From: Variovorax gracilis
GTDB lineage: Bacteria > Pseudomonadota > Gammaproteobacteria > Burkholderiales > Burkholderiaceae_C
Reading direction: 5' to 3'
Length of the DNA: 64,000 nucleotides
Assembly: GCF_030317115.1 (NCBI RefSeq)
Contig: NZ_JASZYF010000001.1
Coordinates: 1,103,109-1,167,108, forward strand
Shown here in pieces: positions 17,826 through 26,754 of the stretch. Each line of letters starts with the position of its first letter. Within the stretch, counting starts at the first letter, position 1. The notes beneath the pieces were generated by a model. That model searched no databases. It saw only the letters and a program-made list of their open reading frames with translations, and was not told where the DNA came from. Made by a program: the position numbers and the translations under genes.

Positions 17826-19247
17826 ATGCCCGTCGACACGCCCACCGCCACCCCGAATCCCCACCTGCAATCGTGGCTCACCACGCTGGCACAGGCCCGC
17901 AGCGACGTGAGCCGCTGCGTGATGACCACCCAGTCGGGCCGCCTGACGCGCGCCGTCGGCCTCGTGCTCGAAGCCGTCGGCCTGCAGATGCCGGTCGGCA
18001 GCGACTGCCTGATCGAGCTGCCCGCCGGCCATCCGCAACGCTACGCCGAAGCCGAAGTCGTGGGCTTCGCCGGCGACCGCCTTTTCCTGATGCCTCAAAG
18101 CGAAGTCGCCGGCCTGCTGCCCGGCGCGCGCGTCATTCCACGGCCGGGCACCACGGGCTCAACCCTGGCTGGCGACGGCCACACCAAGCGGCTGCCGGTC
18201 GGTGAAGGGATGCTCGGGCGCGTGGTCGATGCGGCCGGCCGACCGCTCGACGGGCTCGGCCCGCTCGACATCAGCCGCAAGGTGCCGCTGTCCTCACCGC
18301 CGATGAATCCGCTCTCGCGTGCGCCGATCGATTCGGTCCTCGACGTGGGCGTGCGGGCCGTCAACGCGATGCTCACGGTCGGGCGCGGGCAGCGCATGGG
18401 CCTTTTCGCGGGCTCCGGCGTGGGCAAGAGCGTGCTGCTGGGGATGATGGCGCGCTACACCAGCGCCGAGGTGATCGTGGTGGGCCTGATCGGCGAGCGC
18501 GGTCGCGAGGTGAAGGACTTCATCGAGAACACGCTGGGCGAGGAAGGGCTGGCGCGCTCGGTCGTCGTCGCCGCGCCGGCCGACAACTCGCCGCTGCTGC
18601 GGCTGCAGGGTGCGGCCTATGCGACCTGCCTGGCCGAATACTTCCGCGACCAGGGCAGGGACGTCCTGCTCATCATGGATTCGCTGACGCGCTATGCCAT
18701 GGCCCAGCGCGAGATCGCGCTGGCCGTGGGCGAGCCGCCGGCCACCAAGGGCTATCCACCGTCGGTGTTCGCGAAACTGCCTGCATTGGTGGAACGCGCC
18801 GGCAACGGCGCGCGCGATGCCGAGGGCCGGGGCGGCTCCATCACCGCCTTCTACACCGTGCTCTCCGAAGGCGACGACCAGCAGGACCCCATTGCCGACT
18901 CGGCACGCGCCATCCTGGACGGCCACGTCGTGCTGTCGCGCACCCTGGCGGAAGCGGGGCACTACCCGGCGATCGACATCGAGGCGTCCATCAGCCGCGC
19001 AATGACCGCGCTGATCCCGCCCACGCAGTTCGACACCGTGCGCCGCTTCAAGCAGATGCTGTCGCGCTACCAGCGCAACCGCGACCTGATCAGCGTCGGC
19101 GCCTATGCGCCCGGGCACGACCTGCAGCTCGACCAGGCGATCGCGATGTATCCGCGGATCGAGGCTTTCCTGCAGCAGTCGATGGAAGAGCGCACCGACT
19201 ACGCCGCATCGATCTCCCGCATGAGCAAGCTCTTCGAACCTCACTGA
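17826..19247 (+). CDS. fliI: Flagellum-specific ATP synthase FliI
   Basis: FliI is the hexameric ATPase of the flagellar export gate. At 473 residues it has the family fold: a beta-barrel N-terminal domain, a Walker A loop AGSGVGKS (residues 195-202), a Walker B region [19 protein letters not shown], and the signature [16 protein letters not shown]. It starts 5 bp after fliH ends. Confidence 0.97.
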   Translation: MPVDTPTATPNPHLQSWLTTLAQARSDVSRCVMTTQSGRLTRAVGLVLEAVGLQMPVGSDCLIELPAGHPQRYAEAEVVGFAGDRLFLMPQSEVAGLLPGARVIPRPGTTGSTLAGDGHTKRLPVGEGMLGRVVDAAGRPLDGLGPLDISRKVPLSSPPMNPLSRAPIDSVLDVGVRAVNAMLTVGRGQRMGLFAGSGVGKSVLLGMMARYTSAEVIVVGLIGERGREVKDFIENTLGEEGLARSVVVAAPADNSPLLRLQGAAYATCLAEYFRDQGRDVLLIMDSLTRYAMAQREIALAVGEPPATKGYPPSVFAKLPALVERAGNGARDAEGRGGSITAFYTVLSEGDDQQDPIADSARAILDGHVVLSRTLAEAGHYPAIDIEASISRAMTALIPPTQFDTVRRFKQMLSRYQRNRDLISVGAYAPGHDLQLDQAIAMYPRIEAFLQQSMEERTDYAASISRMSKLFEPH

Positions 19248-19252
19248 CCGCC

Positions 19253-19708
19253 ATGGCACAGAAACTCCCTCTCGACACGCTGACCGATCTCGCACGCACG
19301 CAGACCGACGATGCCGCACGGCGGCTGGGCGCGCTGCAAAGCGCGCAGCTCAGTTCGAGCCAGAAGCTGGACCTGCTGCTGCAGTACCGCCAGGACTACT
19401 ACGACCAGCTGCACGCGCTGATGAATACCGGCCTGCCGACCGCCAAGTGGCGAAACTACCAGGCCTTCCTCGGCACGCTCGATGGCGCCATCGAGCAGCA
19501 ACGCGCCATCGTCGCCCAGGCCGCTTCCCGGCTGGACCACGGGCGCGCCGACTGGCAGCACCACAAGCGCCGCCTCAATTCCTTCGACACGCTCGCCGAA
19601 CGGGTGCGCCGCCAGGAAATGCTGGCGCAGGCCAAGCGCGACCAGCGCGACAGCGACGAACGAGCGGCCCGGAAATTCTTCGACCGCGCCGCCAACCCGA
19701 CCCTTTGA
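19253..19708 (+). CDS. fliJ: Flagellar export protein FliJ
   Basis: FliJ is a coiled-coil stalk protein of the export ATPase. The 151-residue sequence is almost entirely helical, charged and rich in Gln and Arg, with Leu heptads and no membrane segment. The N-terminal LDTLTDLARTQTDDAARRL and the position directly between fliI and fliK support the call. Confidence 0.93.
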   Translation: MAQKLPLDTLTDLARTQTDDAARRLGALQSAQLSSSQKLDLLLQYRQDYYDQLHALMNTGLPTAKWRNYQAFLGTLDGAIEQQRAIVAQAASRLDHGRADWQHHKRRLNSFDTLAERVRRQEMLAQAKRDQRDSDERAARKFFDRAANPTL

Positions 19709-19723
19709 AGCACTGGATCGCCC

Positions 19724-21067
19724 ATGCCTACCCTGATCTCGACTTCGGTCAACGTTCCCGGCACCTCGGTGTCTTCCACCGGCCCGCGCGGCCGCGGCGC
19801 CGAGCAGGCCGAGGGCCGCAGCTTCGGCGCGGTGCTCGACCGCTCGCGGGCCGCAAGCAACGCGGGTGCTCAAGAAGCCTCTGCCGACACCGACCCCTCC
19901 GCCTCCGTCGCGAGCCGCAAGCTGGCGCGCGCCGCCGAGAAGAAGAGCCAGTTGACGGCCGAGGACGTGATGGCGCTGCTGGCACCGTTGCCGGCGCACA
20001 TCGCACCGATTGCCGTCGATGCCAAGGCCGGCGCCGCCCTCGCCTCGCGAGGCGCGAAGGCCGTCGGGACCGTGGCGGACGGCACGGCGCCGGAAGCCAC
20101 GCCCGCCGCGTTGGACGGCGATGGCGCAGCCCTTGCGGCGACCTCGACCGAAGCCGCCGCGGAGCAGGCGACCGGCGCGGTTGCCGCTGCCCAGGGCGAT
20201 GCCAAAGACGGGAAGCCGGCAGCCACGCCGGAGTCGGCCGCCGACCCGTCGTTCAAGGATGCGCTCGCGCAATCCGCGCCGGCAGACGCCGCCACTGGCA
20301 GCGCTGCGGCCTCAACGGCCGCACGCCCTGGTGTCGGCACGGCCACGACGCCCGCCGCACCCGCCGACCCGGCCATCGTCGCGACGGCAACCGCCGACAA
20401 GGCCAAGGTATCGGCAGCGGCGGACAAGGCGCAGCCGGCACCACCATTGCAAGCGGCCGACAGCATCAAGGTGGCCGCAGCCGCGGATGCGGCCGGCAGT
20501 TCCTTCGACACATCCTCCGAATCCAGCCCTCAGCCCTTGCCCCAGCTTCAATCGGCGGCTCCCCTGGCCGAACGTGCCGGCACGCCGTCGGGCAGCACGC
20601 CTGTCCTGTCCGTCGCCCCGCCCGTGGGCAGTGACGAATGGGGACCCGCGATCGGCCAACAGATGATCCGCATGAGCGCCAGCGGCCATCAGGTCGCCGA
20701 GCTGAACCTCAACCCCGCCGGCCTCGGCCCGCTCAAGGTGACGCTGACGATGGGCGATAGCCAGGCGCAGGCGATGTTCGTGTCGGCCCATGAAGGCGTG
20801 CGCAAGGCAGTCGAGGCCGCATTGCCGCAGTTGCGCACGACGCTCGCCGAACAGGGCATCAGCCTGGGCCAGACCTCGGTCGGCGCCGAGACGCGCCAGC
20901 CCTTCGGACAGGACGCTGCCTTCGCGCAGCAGAACCCATCGCGCTCGCCGAACCAGCCAGATTACCCGGGCGCCGGCCGCAGCGGCAACGCAACGGCGCC
21001 GGCGAGCACTTCCGCCCCCTCGGCGCCCCTGCGCCACTCGACGGCGGGCCTGGACACCTTCGCCTGA
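19724..21067 (+). CDS. fliK: Flagellar hook-length control protein FliK
   Basis: FliK is a secreted ruler that ends hook growth. The 447-residue protein has a very Ala-rich low-complexity region (about residues 20-290) and the conserved C-terminal domain with ELNLNPAGLGPLKVTLTM near residue 325. It is the canonical copy by position, between fliJ and fliL. The paralogue at 7751-9043 differs strongly in sequence. Confidence 0.94.
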   Translation: MPTLISTSVNVPGTSVSSTGPRGRGAEQAEGRSFGAVLDRSRAASNAGAQEASADTDPSASVASRKLARAAEKKSQLTAEDVMALLAPLPAHIAPIAVDAKAGAALASRGAKAVGTVADGTAPEATPAALDGDGAALAATSTEAAAEQATGAVAAAQGDAKDGKPAATPESAADPSFKDALAQSAPADAATGSAAASTAARPGVGTATTPAAPADPAIVATATADKAKVSAAADKAQPAPPLQAADSIKVAAAADAAGSSFDTSSESSPQPLPQLQSAAPLAERAGTPSGSTPVLSVAPPVGSDEWGPAIGQQMIRMSASGHQVAELNLNPAGLGPLKVTLTMGDSQAQAMFVSAHEGVRKAVEAALPQLRTTLAEQGISLGQTSVGAETRQPFGQDAAFAQQNPSRSPNQPDYPGAGRSGNATAPASTSAPSAPLRHSTAGLDTFA

Positions 21068-21124
21068 ACGAAGCCGACGCGCAACCGCCCGCAGCGACCT
21101 CGATCACGCGGCAATGGCCGATCT

Positions 21125-21155
21125 GAAGCGCTTTTCCCCGCTTGATCAGCGCTTC
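21125..21155 (+). other. Inverted repeat in the fliK-fliL gap
   Basis: GAAGCGC and GCGCTTC are separated by 17 bases in the 140-bp space between fliK and fliL. A short T run falls inside the loop, not after the stem. It may be a weak internal terminator or processing site; no promoter for fliL was recognised. Confidence 0.3.
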
Positions 21156-21207
21156 GCTGGCGAGGCAGTTCGCAAAGAATAGACCGAACAAGAAATCCAG
21201 CTACACC

Positions 21208-21714
21208 ATGGCTTCCTCACCTCCTGTCGCCAATGTCGCCAACGGCGCCACTGCTCCCGCCCCCCGCTCCTCGAAGCTGCTCATCGGCCTCCTGGTCGGC
21301 GTCAGCCTCATCGCTGCAGCCGCGGTGGGCTACGTCTTCGTGATCGGCCCCAAGGCCGCGCACACCACCACGGAGGCCGCCAAGCCCGTGGTGCCGGAGA
21401 AGCCGATCTTCGTCACGCTGGAGCCGCTGACCGTCAACCTCCAGGGCGAAGGCCGCGGCAAGTTCCTGCACATCGGCATGTCGCTGAAAGTGCGCGACGA
21501 ACCGGCCAAGGCGCAGATCGTCGAATTCATGCCCGAGCTGCGCAGCCGGGTGCTGCTGTTGCTGTCGAACCGCCTGCCCGAGTCCCTGGTGTCCACCGAG
21601 GACAAGAGCAAGCTGGCCGAGGAGATCCGCACCGAGCTGAACCGCCCCCTGGCCGACAACCTGCCTTCGCAGGGCATCGCCAGCGTCTCCTTCAACACCT
21701 TCGTGGTGCAGTGA
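21208..21714 (+). CDS. fliL: Flagellar basal body protein FliL
   Basis: FliL is a single-pass membrane protein around the stator that raises motor torque. The 168-residue protein has one membrane helix (LLIGLLVGVSLIAAAAVGYV, about residues 22-42) and the periplasmic FliL domain (LEPLTVNL, then LPSQGIASVSFNTFVVQ at the end). The ATG at 21208 was chosen; the longer upstream frame has no family match. Confidence 0.95.
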   Translation: MASSPPVANVANGATAPAPRSSKLLIGLLVGVSLIAAAAVGYVFVIGPKAAHTTTEAAKPVVPEKPIFVTLEPLTVNLQGEGRGKFLHIGMSLKVRDEPAKAQIVEFMPELRSRVLLLLSNRLPESLVSTEDKSKLAEEIRTELNRPLADNLPSQGIASVSFNTFVVQ

Positions 21715-21735
21715 CCGCAAGCAGGCAGGCAACCC

Positions 21736-22737
21736 ATGGCCTATGAACAGGTCCTCTCGCAGGACGAGGTCGATGCGCTGCTGAACGGCGTGACGGGCGG
21801 CAGCGTCGACCAGACCGCCAAGCCCGCGGCGCCGGCCGACGGCCTCCCGGCCTACGACCTCGGCGCGCCCGACCGCGTGGTGCGCAGCCGCATGCACACG
21901 CTGGAGGTCATCAACGACCGCTTTGCGCGCGGCCTGCGCGGCGCGCTGCTGAACTTCATGCGCCGCAGCCCCGACATCACGGTCGGGTCGGTGCAGATCC
22001 AGCAGTACGGCGAATTCGTCCGGCACCTGCCCGTGCCGGCGAACATCAACATGCTGCACATGAAGCCGCTGCGCGGCACCGCCCTGTTCGTGTTCGACCC
22101 GAAGCTGGTGTTCCTCGTGGTGGACAACCTCTTCGGCAGCGACGGCCGCTACCACGTGCGAGTGGAAGGCCGCGACTTCACGCGGACCGAGCAGCGCATC
22201 ATCAAGCGCCTGCTGGACATCTCGCTGCAGTGCTATGGCGATGCCTGGCAGCCGGTGTACCCGCTGGACTTCGACTACGTGCGCGCCGAGATGCACGGCA
22301 AGCTGGCCAACATCGTCGCGCCCAACGAGGTGGTGATCAACACCACCCTCCAGATCGAGTTCGGCCCCATCGGCGGCTTCCTGCACGTGTGCATCCCCTA
22401 CTCGATGATCGAGCCGATCCGCGACCTGCTGTCCAACCCGATCCAGGACGAGGTCGAGGTCGACAAGCGCTGGGTCAGGCAGATGTCCCGGCAGATGCAG
22501 GCGGCCGACGTCGAACTCACGGCGGACTTCGTCACCATGTCATCGACCATCGGCGAGATCCTCCAGCTTCAGGTAGGCGACGTGCTGCCCATCGAACTGC
22601 CGTCCAGCGTCACCGCCAGGGTCGACGGCGTGCCGGTGATGGAGTGCGGCTACGGCACGTCGAACGACCGCTACGCACTGCGCGTGCAACACATGATCAC
22701 TCACCAAGACAGCGACTCGAAGAACGACCATGACTGA
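21736..22737 (+). CDS. fliM: Flagellar motor switch protein FliM
   Basis: FliM binds phospho-CheY and forms the C ring. The 333-residue protein begins with the CheY-binding segment including LSQDEVDALL, followed by the CheC-like middle domain and a C-terminal FliN-like domain. It overlaps fliN by eight bases. Confidence 0.97.
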   Translation: MAYEQVLSQDEVDALLNGVTGGSVDQTAKPAAPADGLPAYDLGAPDRVVRSRMHTLEVINDRFARGLRGALLNFMRRSPDITVGSVQIQQYGEFVRHLPVPANINMLHMKPLRGTALFVFDPKLVFLVVDNLFGSDGRYHVRVEGRDFTRTEQRIIKRLLDISLQCYGDAWQPVYPLDFDYVRAEMHGKLANIVAPNEVVINTTLQIEFGPIGGFLHVCIPYSMIEPIRDLLSNPIQDEVEVDKRWVRQMSRQMQAADVELTADFVTMSSTIGEILQLQVGDVLPIELPSSVTARVDGVPVMECGYGTSNDRYALRVQHMITHQDSDSKNDHD

Positions 22738-23161
22738 CAACACCTCTTCGGCCAGCGACGCGGACGACTGGGCCAGCGCCCTGGCCGAGCAGACCGCCGC
22801 GGCCTCCGCGCCTGCACCCGAGCCCGCACCGGCGCCAGCGACCGCGCAGGTCTTCCAGCAGATCCAGGAGACGGCCTCCAGCGCCGTCAACGTCTCGCCC
22901 GTGGACATCGCGCGGGTGATGGACGTGCCGGTGCAGCTCACGGCCGAGATCGGCCGCACGCGCATCACCATCAAGAACCTGCTGCAGCTCTCGCAAGGCT
23001 CGGTGGTGGAACTCGACGGGCTGGCTGGCCAGCCGCTGGACGTGCTGATCAACGGCTACCTGATCGCGCAGGGCGAAGTGGTGGTGGTCAACGACAAGTA
23101 CGGCATTCGCCTGACGGACATCATCACGCCCTCCGAGCGGATGCAGAAGCTCGCGAAGTAG
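22730..23161 (+). CDS. fliN: Flagellar motor switch protein FliN
   Basis: FliN builds the lower C ring and docks export substrates. It has 143 residues. An Ala/Pro-rich N-terminal extension (to about residue 45) precedes the conserved domain ([54 protein letters not shown]). Its stop is followed immediately by a dispersed repeat and fliO. Confidence 0.97.
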   Translation: MTDNTSSASDADDWASALAEQTAAASAPAPEPAPAPATAQVFQQIQETASSAVNVSPVDIARVMDVPVQLTAEIGRTRITIKNLLQLSQGSVVELDGLAGQPLDVLINGYLIAQGEVVVVNDKYGIRLTDIITPSERMQKLAK

Positions 23162-23259
23162 ATGAAGCACCTCCAGCCTCGCCCACTTCGTGTGGCTCGG
23201 ACACCCCCTTCCAGGGGGCAATCCCGGCGGCCAGGCGGAGCCCGTTCCGCGGGATTTCC
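23162..23259 (+). repeat. Dispersed hairpin repeat, copy A (fliN/fliO junction)
   Basis: This block of about 98 bp aligns with 24493-24590 at roughly three quarters identity by eye. It contains a CCCCC-GGGGG inverted repeat (23204-23218) and a 35-base hairpin (23221-23255) whose outer stem is ATCCC/GGGAT with an inner GCGG/CCGC. In copy B the outer stem is ACGCC/GGCGT, so the pairing is kept while the bases change. Confidence 0.75.
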
Positions 23260-23740
23260 GGGCTTCGGCGCGCGCCTGCTGGCGGCGGCGATGACGCTTG
23301 CGGCGCTGCCGGTGCATGCGGCGCTGCCCACGGTGCCATCGCATGGCGTCGAGGCATCGGCATCGGCATCGCCGGTGGTCGGTGCGTCGGGCCTGATGCA
23401 GGCCGGCCTCGGCATGGCAGTAGTGCTCGGACTGATCTTTCTCTGCGCCTGGCTCGCGCGCCGCTTCGGCCTGCAGCGCTTCGGCGGCGGCCATGTGGTG
23501 AAGGTCGTGTCGAGCTCCAGCGTCGGCCAGCGCGAGCGCGTGGTCGTGGTCGAAGTCGGCGCCACCTGGCTCGTGCTCGGCGTCACCCCCAGCCAGATCA
23601 ACACCTTGCACACCCTGCCGGCGCAGGCCGTGCCCGGCAGCGCGTCTGCCGGCCAGGACGCGCAGGCGTTCAAGCCCATCGACCTGTTCGCGCAGAAGCT
23701 GTGCGAATCCCTTACCGGCAAGCCCCGCCCGGCCCCATGA
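23162..23740 (+). CDS. fliO: Flagellar export protein FliO with repeat-derived N-terminus
   Basis: FliO assists assembly of the FliP-FliQ-FliR export gate. The recognisable part has a hydrophobic segment ([21 protein letters not shown]) followed by the FliO domain ([22 protein letters not shown], then [19 protein letters not shown]). The frame opens at the ATG directly after the fliN stop. Its first 32 or so codons lie inside a dispersed repeat and encode an Arg/Pro-rich peptide unlike the family, and no clear ribosome site precedes that ATG. The next hydrophobic stretch ([15 protein letters not shown]) looks like a signal peptide, so initiation nearer 23291 (149 residues) is possible. Confidence 0.88.
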   Translation: MKHLQPRPLRVARTPPSRGQSRRPGGARSAGFPGFGARLLAAAMTLAALPVHAALPTVPSHGVEASASASPVVGASGLMQAGLGMAVVLGLIFLCAWLARRFGLQRFGGGHVVKVVSSSSVGQRERVVVVEVGATWLVLGVTPSQINTLHTLPAQAVPGSASAGQDAQAFKPIDLFAQKLCESLTGKPRPAP

Positions 23741-24495
23741 TGCGCAGCGCCTTTCGTCGAAGCCTTCAGGGCGGCATGGTGCTGCTCGCGGCCACGCTGC
23801 CGATGGCCGCATGGACCCAGGGCCTGCCCGGCCTGATCAGCACCCCCGGCCCCGGCGGCAGCCAGACCTGGTCGCTCAGCGTGCAGACGCTGGTGCTGCT
23901 GACCTCGATGTCCTTCCTGCCGGCGCTGCTGCTGTGCATGACGAGCTTCACCCGCATCCTGATCGTGCTGGGCCTGCTGCGCACCGCCATCGGCACCCAG
24001 TCCTCGCCGCCCAACCAGATCCTCGTGGGCCTGTCGCTCTTCCTGACCTTCTTCGTGATGTCGCCGGTCTTCGACAAGGTCTACAACGAGGCCTACAAGC
24101 CCTTCTCCGAGAACAAGATCGGCACGGACAAGGCGCTGGAGCGCGGCATCGAACCCTTCAAGACCTTCATGCTCCGCCAGACCCGCGAAAACGACCTGGC
24201 CCTGTTCGCCAAGCTCGCGAAGGTGCCCGAGATGCAAGGGCCGGAAGACGTGCCCTTGCGCATCCTGCTGCCCTCCTTCGTGATCAGCGAGCTCAAGACA
24301 GCCTTCCAGATCGGCTTCACCATCTTCATTCCGTTCCTGATCATCGACCTGGTGGTCGCGAGCGTGCTGATGTCGATGGGGATGATGATGGTGCCGCCCG
24401 CCGGTATCGCGCTGCCCTTCAAGCTGATGCTGTTCGTGCTGGCCGATGGTTGGCAGTTGCTGATCGGCGCCCTGGCCCAGAGCTTCTATCAATGA
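23737..24495 (+). CDS. fliP: Flagellar export gate protein FliP
   Basis: FliP is a core pore subunit of the flagellar type III export gate. The 252-residue protein begins with a signal-type hydrophobic segment (to about residue 28). It then has membrane helices including [20 protein letters not shown] and [20 protein letters not shown], and the family signature near [20 protein letters not shown]. Its ATG overlaps the fliO stop (ATGA). Confidence 0.97.
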   Translation: MMRSAFRRSLQGGMVLLAATLPMAAWTQGLPGLISTPGPGGSQTWSLSVQTLVLLTSMSFLPALLLCMTSFTRILIVLGLLRTAIGTQSSPPNQILVGLSLFLTFFVMSPVFDKVYNEAYKPFSENKIGTDKALERGIEPFKTFMLRQTRENDLALFAKLAKVPEMQGPEDVPLRILLPSFVISELKTAFQIGFTIFIPFLIIDLVVASVLMSMGMMMVPPAGIALPFKLMLFVLADGWQLLIGALAQSFYQ

Positions 24496-24590
24496 ACCAC
24501 CCCCAGGCTCCGCGCACTGCGTGTCGCTTCGCCACCCCCCTCGAGGGGGCAACGCCAGCGGCCCGGCCAAGCCGGTTCCGCGGCGTTTCA
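24493..24590 (+). repeat. Dispersed hairpin repeat, copy B (fliP/fliQ junction)
   Basis: The repeat starts at the fliP stop codon. It carries the palindrome CCCCCTCGAGGGGG (24536-24549) and a 35-base hairpin (24552-24586) built as ACGCC, GCGG, CCGGC, loop CAA, GCCGG, CCGC, GGCGT. Same order and spacing as copy A. Extragenic elements of this type are, from memory, common in Comamonadaceae. Confidence 0.78.
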
Positions 24591-24636
24591 CGAAGAGGCG
24601 ATGGGCGTCTTTTGCGGTACGCGAAGGAGAAATGAC

Positions 24637-24906
24637 ATGACACCCGAAACCATCATGTCGATGGGCAACCAGGCGATCCAGGTGTCGCTGGTGCTCGCCG
24701 CGCCCCTGCTGCTGGTGGCGCTCGTCGTCGGCCTGGTCATCAGCATCTTCCAGGCCGCGACGCAGATCAACGAAGCCACGCTCTCGTTCATCCCGAAGCT
24801 GCTGGCGGTGTTCGCCACGCTCGTCATCGCCGGCCCCTGGATGCTCGGGCAGATGCTGGACTACATCCGCGCGCTCTTCATGAGCATCCCTCAGCTCGTG
24901 GGCTGA
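24637..24906 (+). CDS. fliQ: Flagellar export gate protein FliQ
   Basis: FliQ is a two-helix subunit of the export gate. It has 89 residues, the usual length, with two hydrophobic segments (VLAAPLLLVALVVGLVISIF and LLAVFATLVIAGPWML). The ATG at 24637 is preceded by AAGGAG. A frame from 24601 would add residues lying outside the family. Confidence 0.97.
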   Translation: MTPETIMSMGNQAIQVSLVLAAPLLLVALVVGLVISIFQAATQINEATLSFIPKLLAVFATLVIAGPWMLGQMLDYIRALFMSIPQLVG

Positions 24907-25700
24907 TGCCTCCGGTCTTCTCCGTCACTTCGGCCCAGCTCACCGCGTGGACGGTGATGTTCCTGTGGCCCTTCATCCGCATGCTGGCGCTGGTGAGCAC
25001 CGCTCCGATCTTCAGCGAATCGTGGGTGCCGCGGCGCATCAAGGTGGCGGTCGCGGCGATGCTCGCGCTGGTGCTCGGGCCCACGCTGGGGCCGATGCCA
25101 GCGGTGCCGGTGGTCTCGGCCGGAGGGGTGTGGATCATCGTGCAGCAGGTGCTCATCGGCGCGGCCATGGGTTTCACCATGCGCATGGTGTTCACCGCCG
25201 TGCTGGCGGCCGGCGAATACATCGGCCTGCAGATGGGCCTCTCGTTCGCGTCCTTCTTCGACCCCATGAACGGCGGCGCCACGATGGTGGTCGCGCGGCT
25301 GCTGAACATGCTGGCGATGCTGATCTTCGTGGCCGTCGATGGCCACCTGATGCTGATCGCGACGCTGGCGGAGAGCTTTCACACCTTGCCCATCGCCGAC
25401 GCGCCGCTGTCCGGGCAGGGCTGGATGTTCCTCGTGGCCGGCGCGTCCCAGATCTTTGCGAGCGGGCTGATGCTGTCGCTGCCGCTGGTGACCGCGCTGC
25501 TCACCCTCAACCTCGCGATGGGCATCCTCAACCGCGCCTCCCCGCAGTTCAGCATCTTCGCGGTCGGTTTTCCGCTGACGCTGCTGGCGGGCATCTGGAT
25601 GCTGCAGTTGCTGATGCCGCACCTGGGCGCTTTCCTCGAACCGCGCTTTGCGGCGGGGTTCGAGTCCATGATCCAGTTCACCCAGGCATTGCGGCGTTGA
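24906..25700 (+). CDS. fliR: Flagellar export gate protein FliR
   Basis: FliR completes the FliPQR gate. The 264-residue protein is strongly hydrophobic with about six membrane helices and the family segment GLQMGLSFASFFDPMNGG. Its ATG shares one base with the fliQ stop (TGATG). It is the last gene of the fliF operon and converges with the next gene at a 3-bp gap. Confidence 0.96.
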   Translation: MPPVFSVTSAQLTAWTVMFLWPFIRMLALVSTAPIFSESWVPRRIKVAVAAMLALVLGPTLGPMPAVPVVSAGGVWIIVQQVLIGAAMGFTMRMVFTAVLAAGEYIGLQMGLSFASFFDPMNGGATMVVARLLNMLAMLIFVAVDGHLMLIATLAESFHTLPIADAPLSGQGWMFLVAGASQIFASGLMLSLPLVTALLTLNLAMGILNRASPQFSIFAVGFPLTLLAGIWMLQLLMPHLGAFLEPRFAAGFESMIQFTQALRR

Positions 25701-25703
25701 TCT

Positions 25704-26603
25704 CTACACGTGGTGGGAATAGTTCAGGTACTCGAACGCGGAAATCGACGGCATTCCGGAATGAATGCCCGAGTCGACATGGCCGTCGGGGCGATGATTG
25801 CCGTCCGCGCCCCGAACCTGGTGAAGCGAGAAGTCGCCGCGGATATCCCCCTCGCCGACATGGTCCTTGTGTTCCATCGTGCCGTTGGAGTTGAAGTTCA
25901 GCCCGACCCGGTTCCCCGCGGCGCCGAGCTTGTCGAACACCGGCTCGACGATCTCACCCTGGAGCTTTGTCACCGCAGCGTCGATCGCGTTGTCGAGAAG
26001 ATCCACGCCCGGCAGTGACGTGCCAGTGGCTCTCTCCGTCGAGCGAAGAAGATCGACAGCCAAGTCCACAGGGCTTGCGAACAGATCGATGTCGTGATGC
26101 AGGTGGCCTTCGAGGTTGTTGACGGCGTAGCTGTAGACATTGCTCAAGACGTCCTGCACGTCGTCCGGTCCACCGGCTGTCTGCACCTTTCCGTCGTTGT
26201 CCCAGATCTGAACCAGGTCATGGGGATCGGAAGCAATGTTCACGAGGATGCCGGCGGATCCTTCAACCACGTTCTCGACGAGATCGGCGGCTTGGCCACC
26301 CTTCATCAGGAAGTGGTCTCCCACGATTCCCACGTCCTTGAACACCGTCGACAGCACGTCCGAAGTGATGTCACCCGCGTAACTCAGGACCGGACCTTTC
26401 CCAGTCATCCGTTGCGGCGTCTCGATGACGGCTTGCGCAACCTTGTCGTATGCAAACTCGATCGTGTTGTAACCCAGGTTGGAAGAATCGGTGGGATCCG
26501 GAATGACCGTCATGACAGCATCCGGAAGAAGGCGTTCAGCGGAAGTGGACGCGAGGGGATTGGACGGCACCAGGAATGGATGCCAGGAGTTTTTGAGATT
26601 CAT
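25704..26603 (-). CDS. Hypothetical protein, unrecognised family
   Basis: I do not recognise this 299-residue protein. It has no signal peptide and no obvious membrane helix. It is acidic overall, with many Asp, Val and His. The middle is likely helical (VLSNVYSYAVNNLEGH, VDLAVDLLRSTERATG). A His/Asp/Gly-rich tail (about residues 245-299) contains GADGNHRPDGHVDSGIHSG. Base composition is lower in GC than the neighbours. It converges with fliR with almost no gap, is divergent from the flavoprotein gene, and lies about 750 bp from an IS110 element. A secreted or horizontally acquired protein is possible, but the sequence gives no proof. Confidence 0.7.
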   Translation of the reverse strand: MNLKNSWHPFLVPSNPLASTSAERLLPDAVMTVIPDPTDSSNLGYNTIEFAYDKVAQAVIETPQRMTGKGPVLSYAGDITSDVLSTVFKDVGIVGDHFLMKGGQAADLVENVVEGSAGILVNIASDPHDLVQIWDNDGKVQTAGGPDDVQDVLSNVYSYAVNNLEGHLHHDIDLFASPVDLAVDLLRSTERATGTSLPGVDLLDNAIDAAVTKLQGEIVEPVFDKLGAAGNRVGLNFNSNGTMEHKDHVGEGDIRGDFSLHQVRGADGNHRPDGHVDSGIHSGMPSISAFEYLNYSHHV

Positions 26604-26754
26604 GTGACAGCAATGGACCTTATTGGTTTTAGATTGGCAATTGAAAGCTCCTCATTGGGTCGCAATTGAGAAGCGGCGCCATCATACGATCCACGCAATT
26701 GACACTTGATGACCAATTGCGGCGATCATCGGCGTCCGAAAGGGCACGAACGAC
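26604..26754. promoter_or_regulatory. Divergent intergenic region with four GCAATTG motifs
   Basis: The 151-bp gap between the unknown gene and the flavoprotein gene holds GCAATTGA at 26637-26644, 26662-26669 and 26695-26702, and the inverted form CCAATTGC at 26713-26720. The region is AT-rich compared with its surroundings. A cluster of near-identical sites between divergent genes is what an operator array would look like. The binding protein is unknown. Confidence 0.5.

Noticed and set aside
26699..26729. TTGACA followed by GATCAT as a sigma-70 promoter for the flavoprotein gene
   Set aside because: The spacing (19 bases) and the -10 match are poor, so it is not separable from chance in this AT-rich gap.
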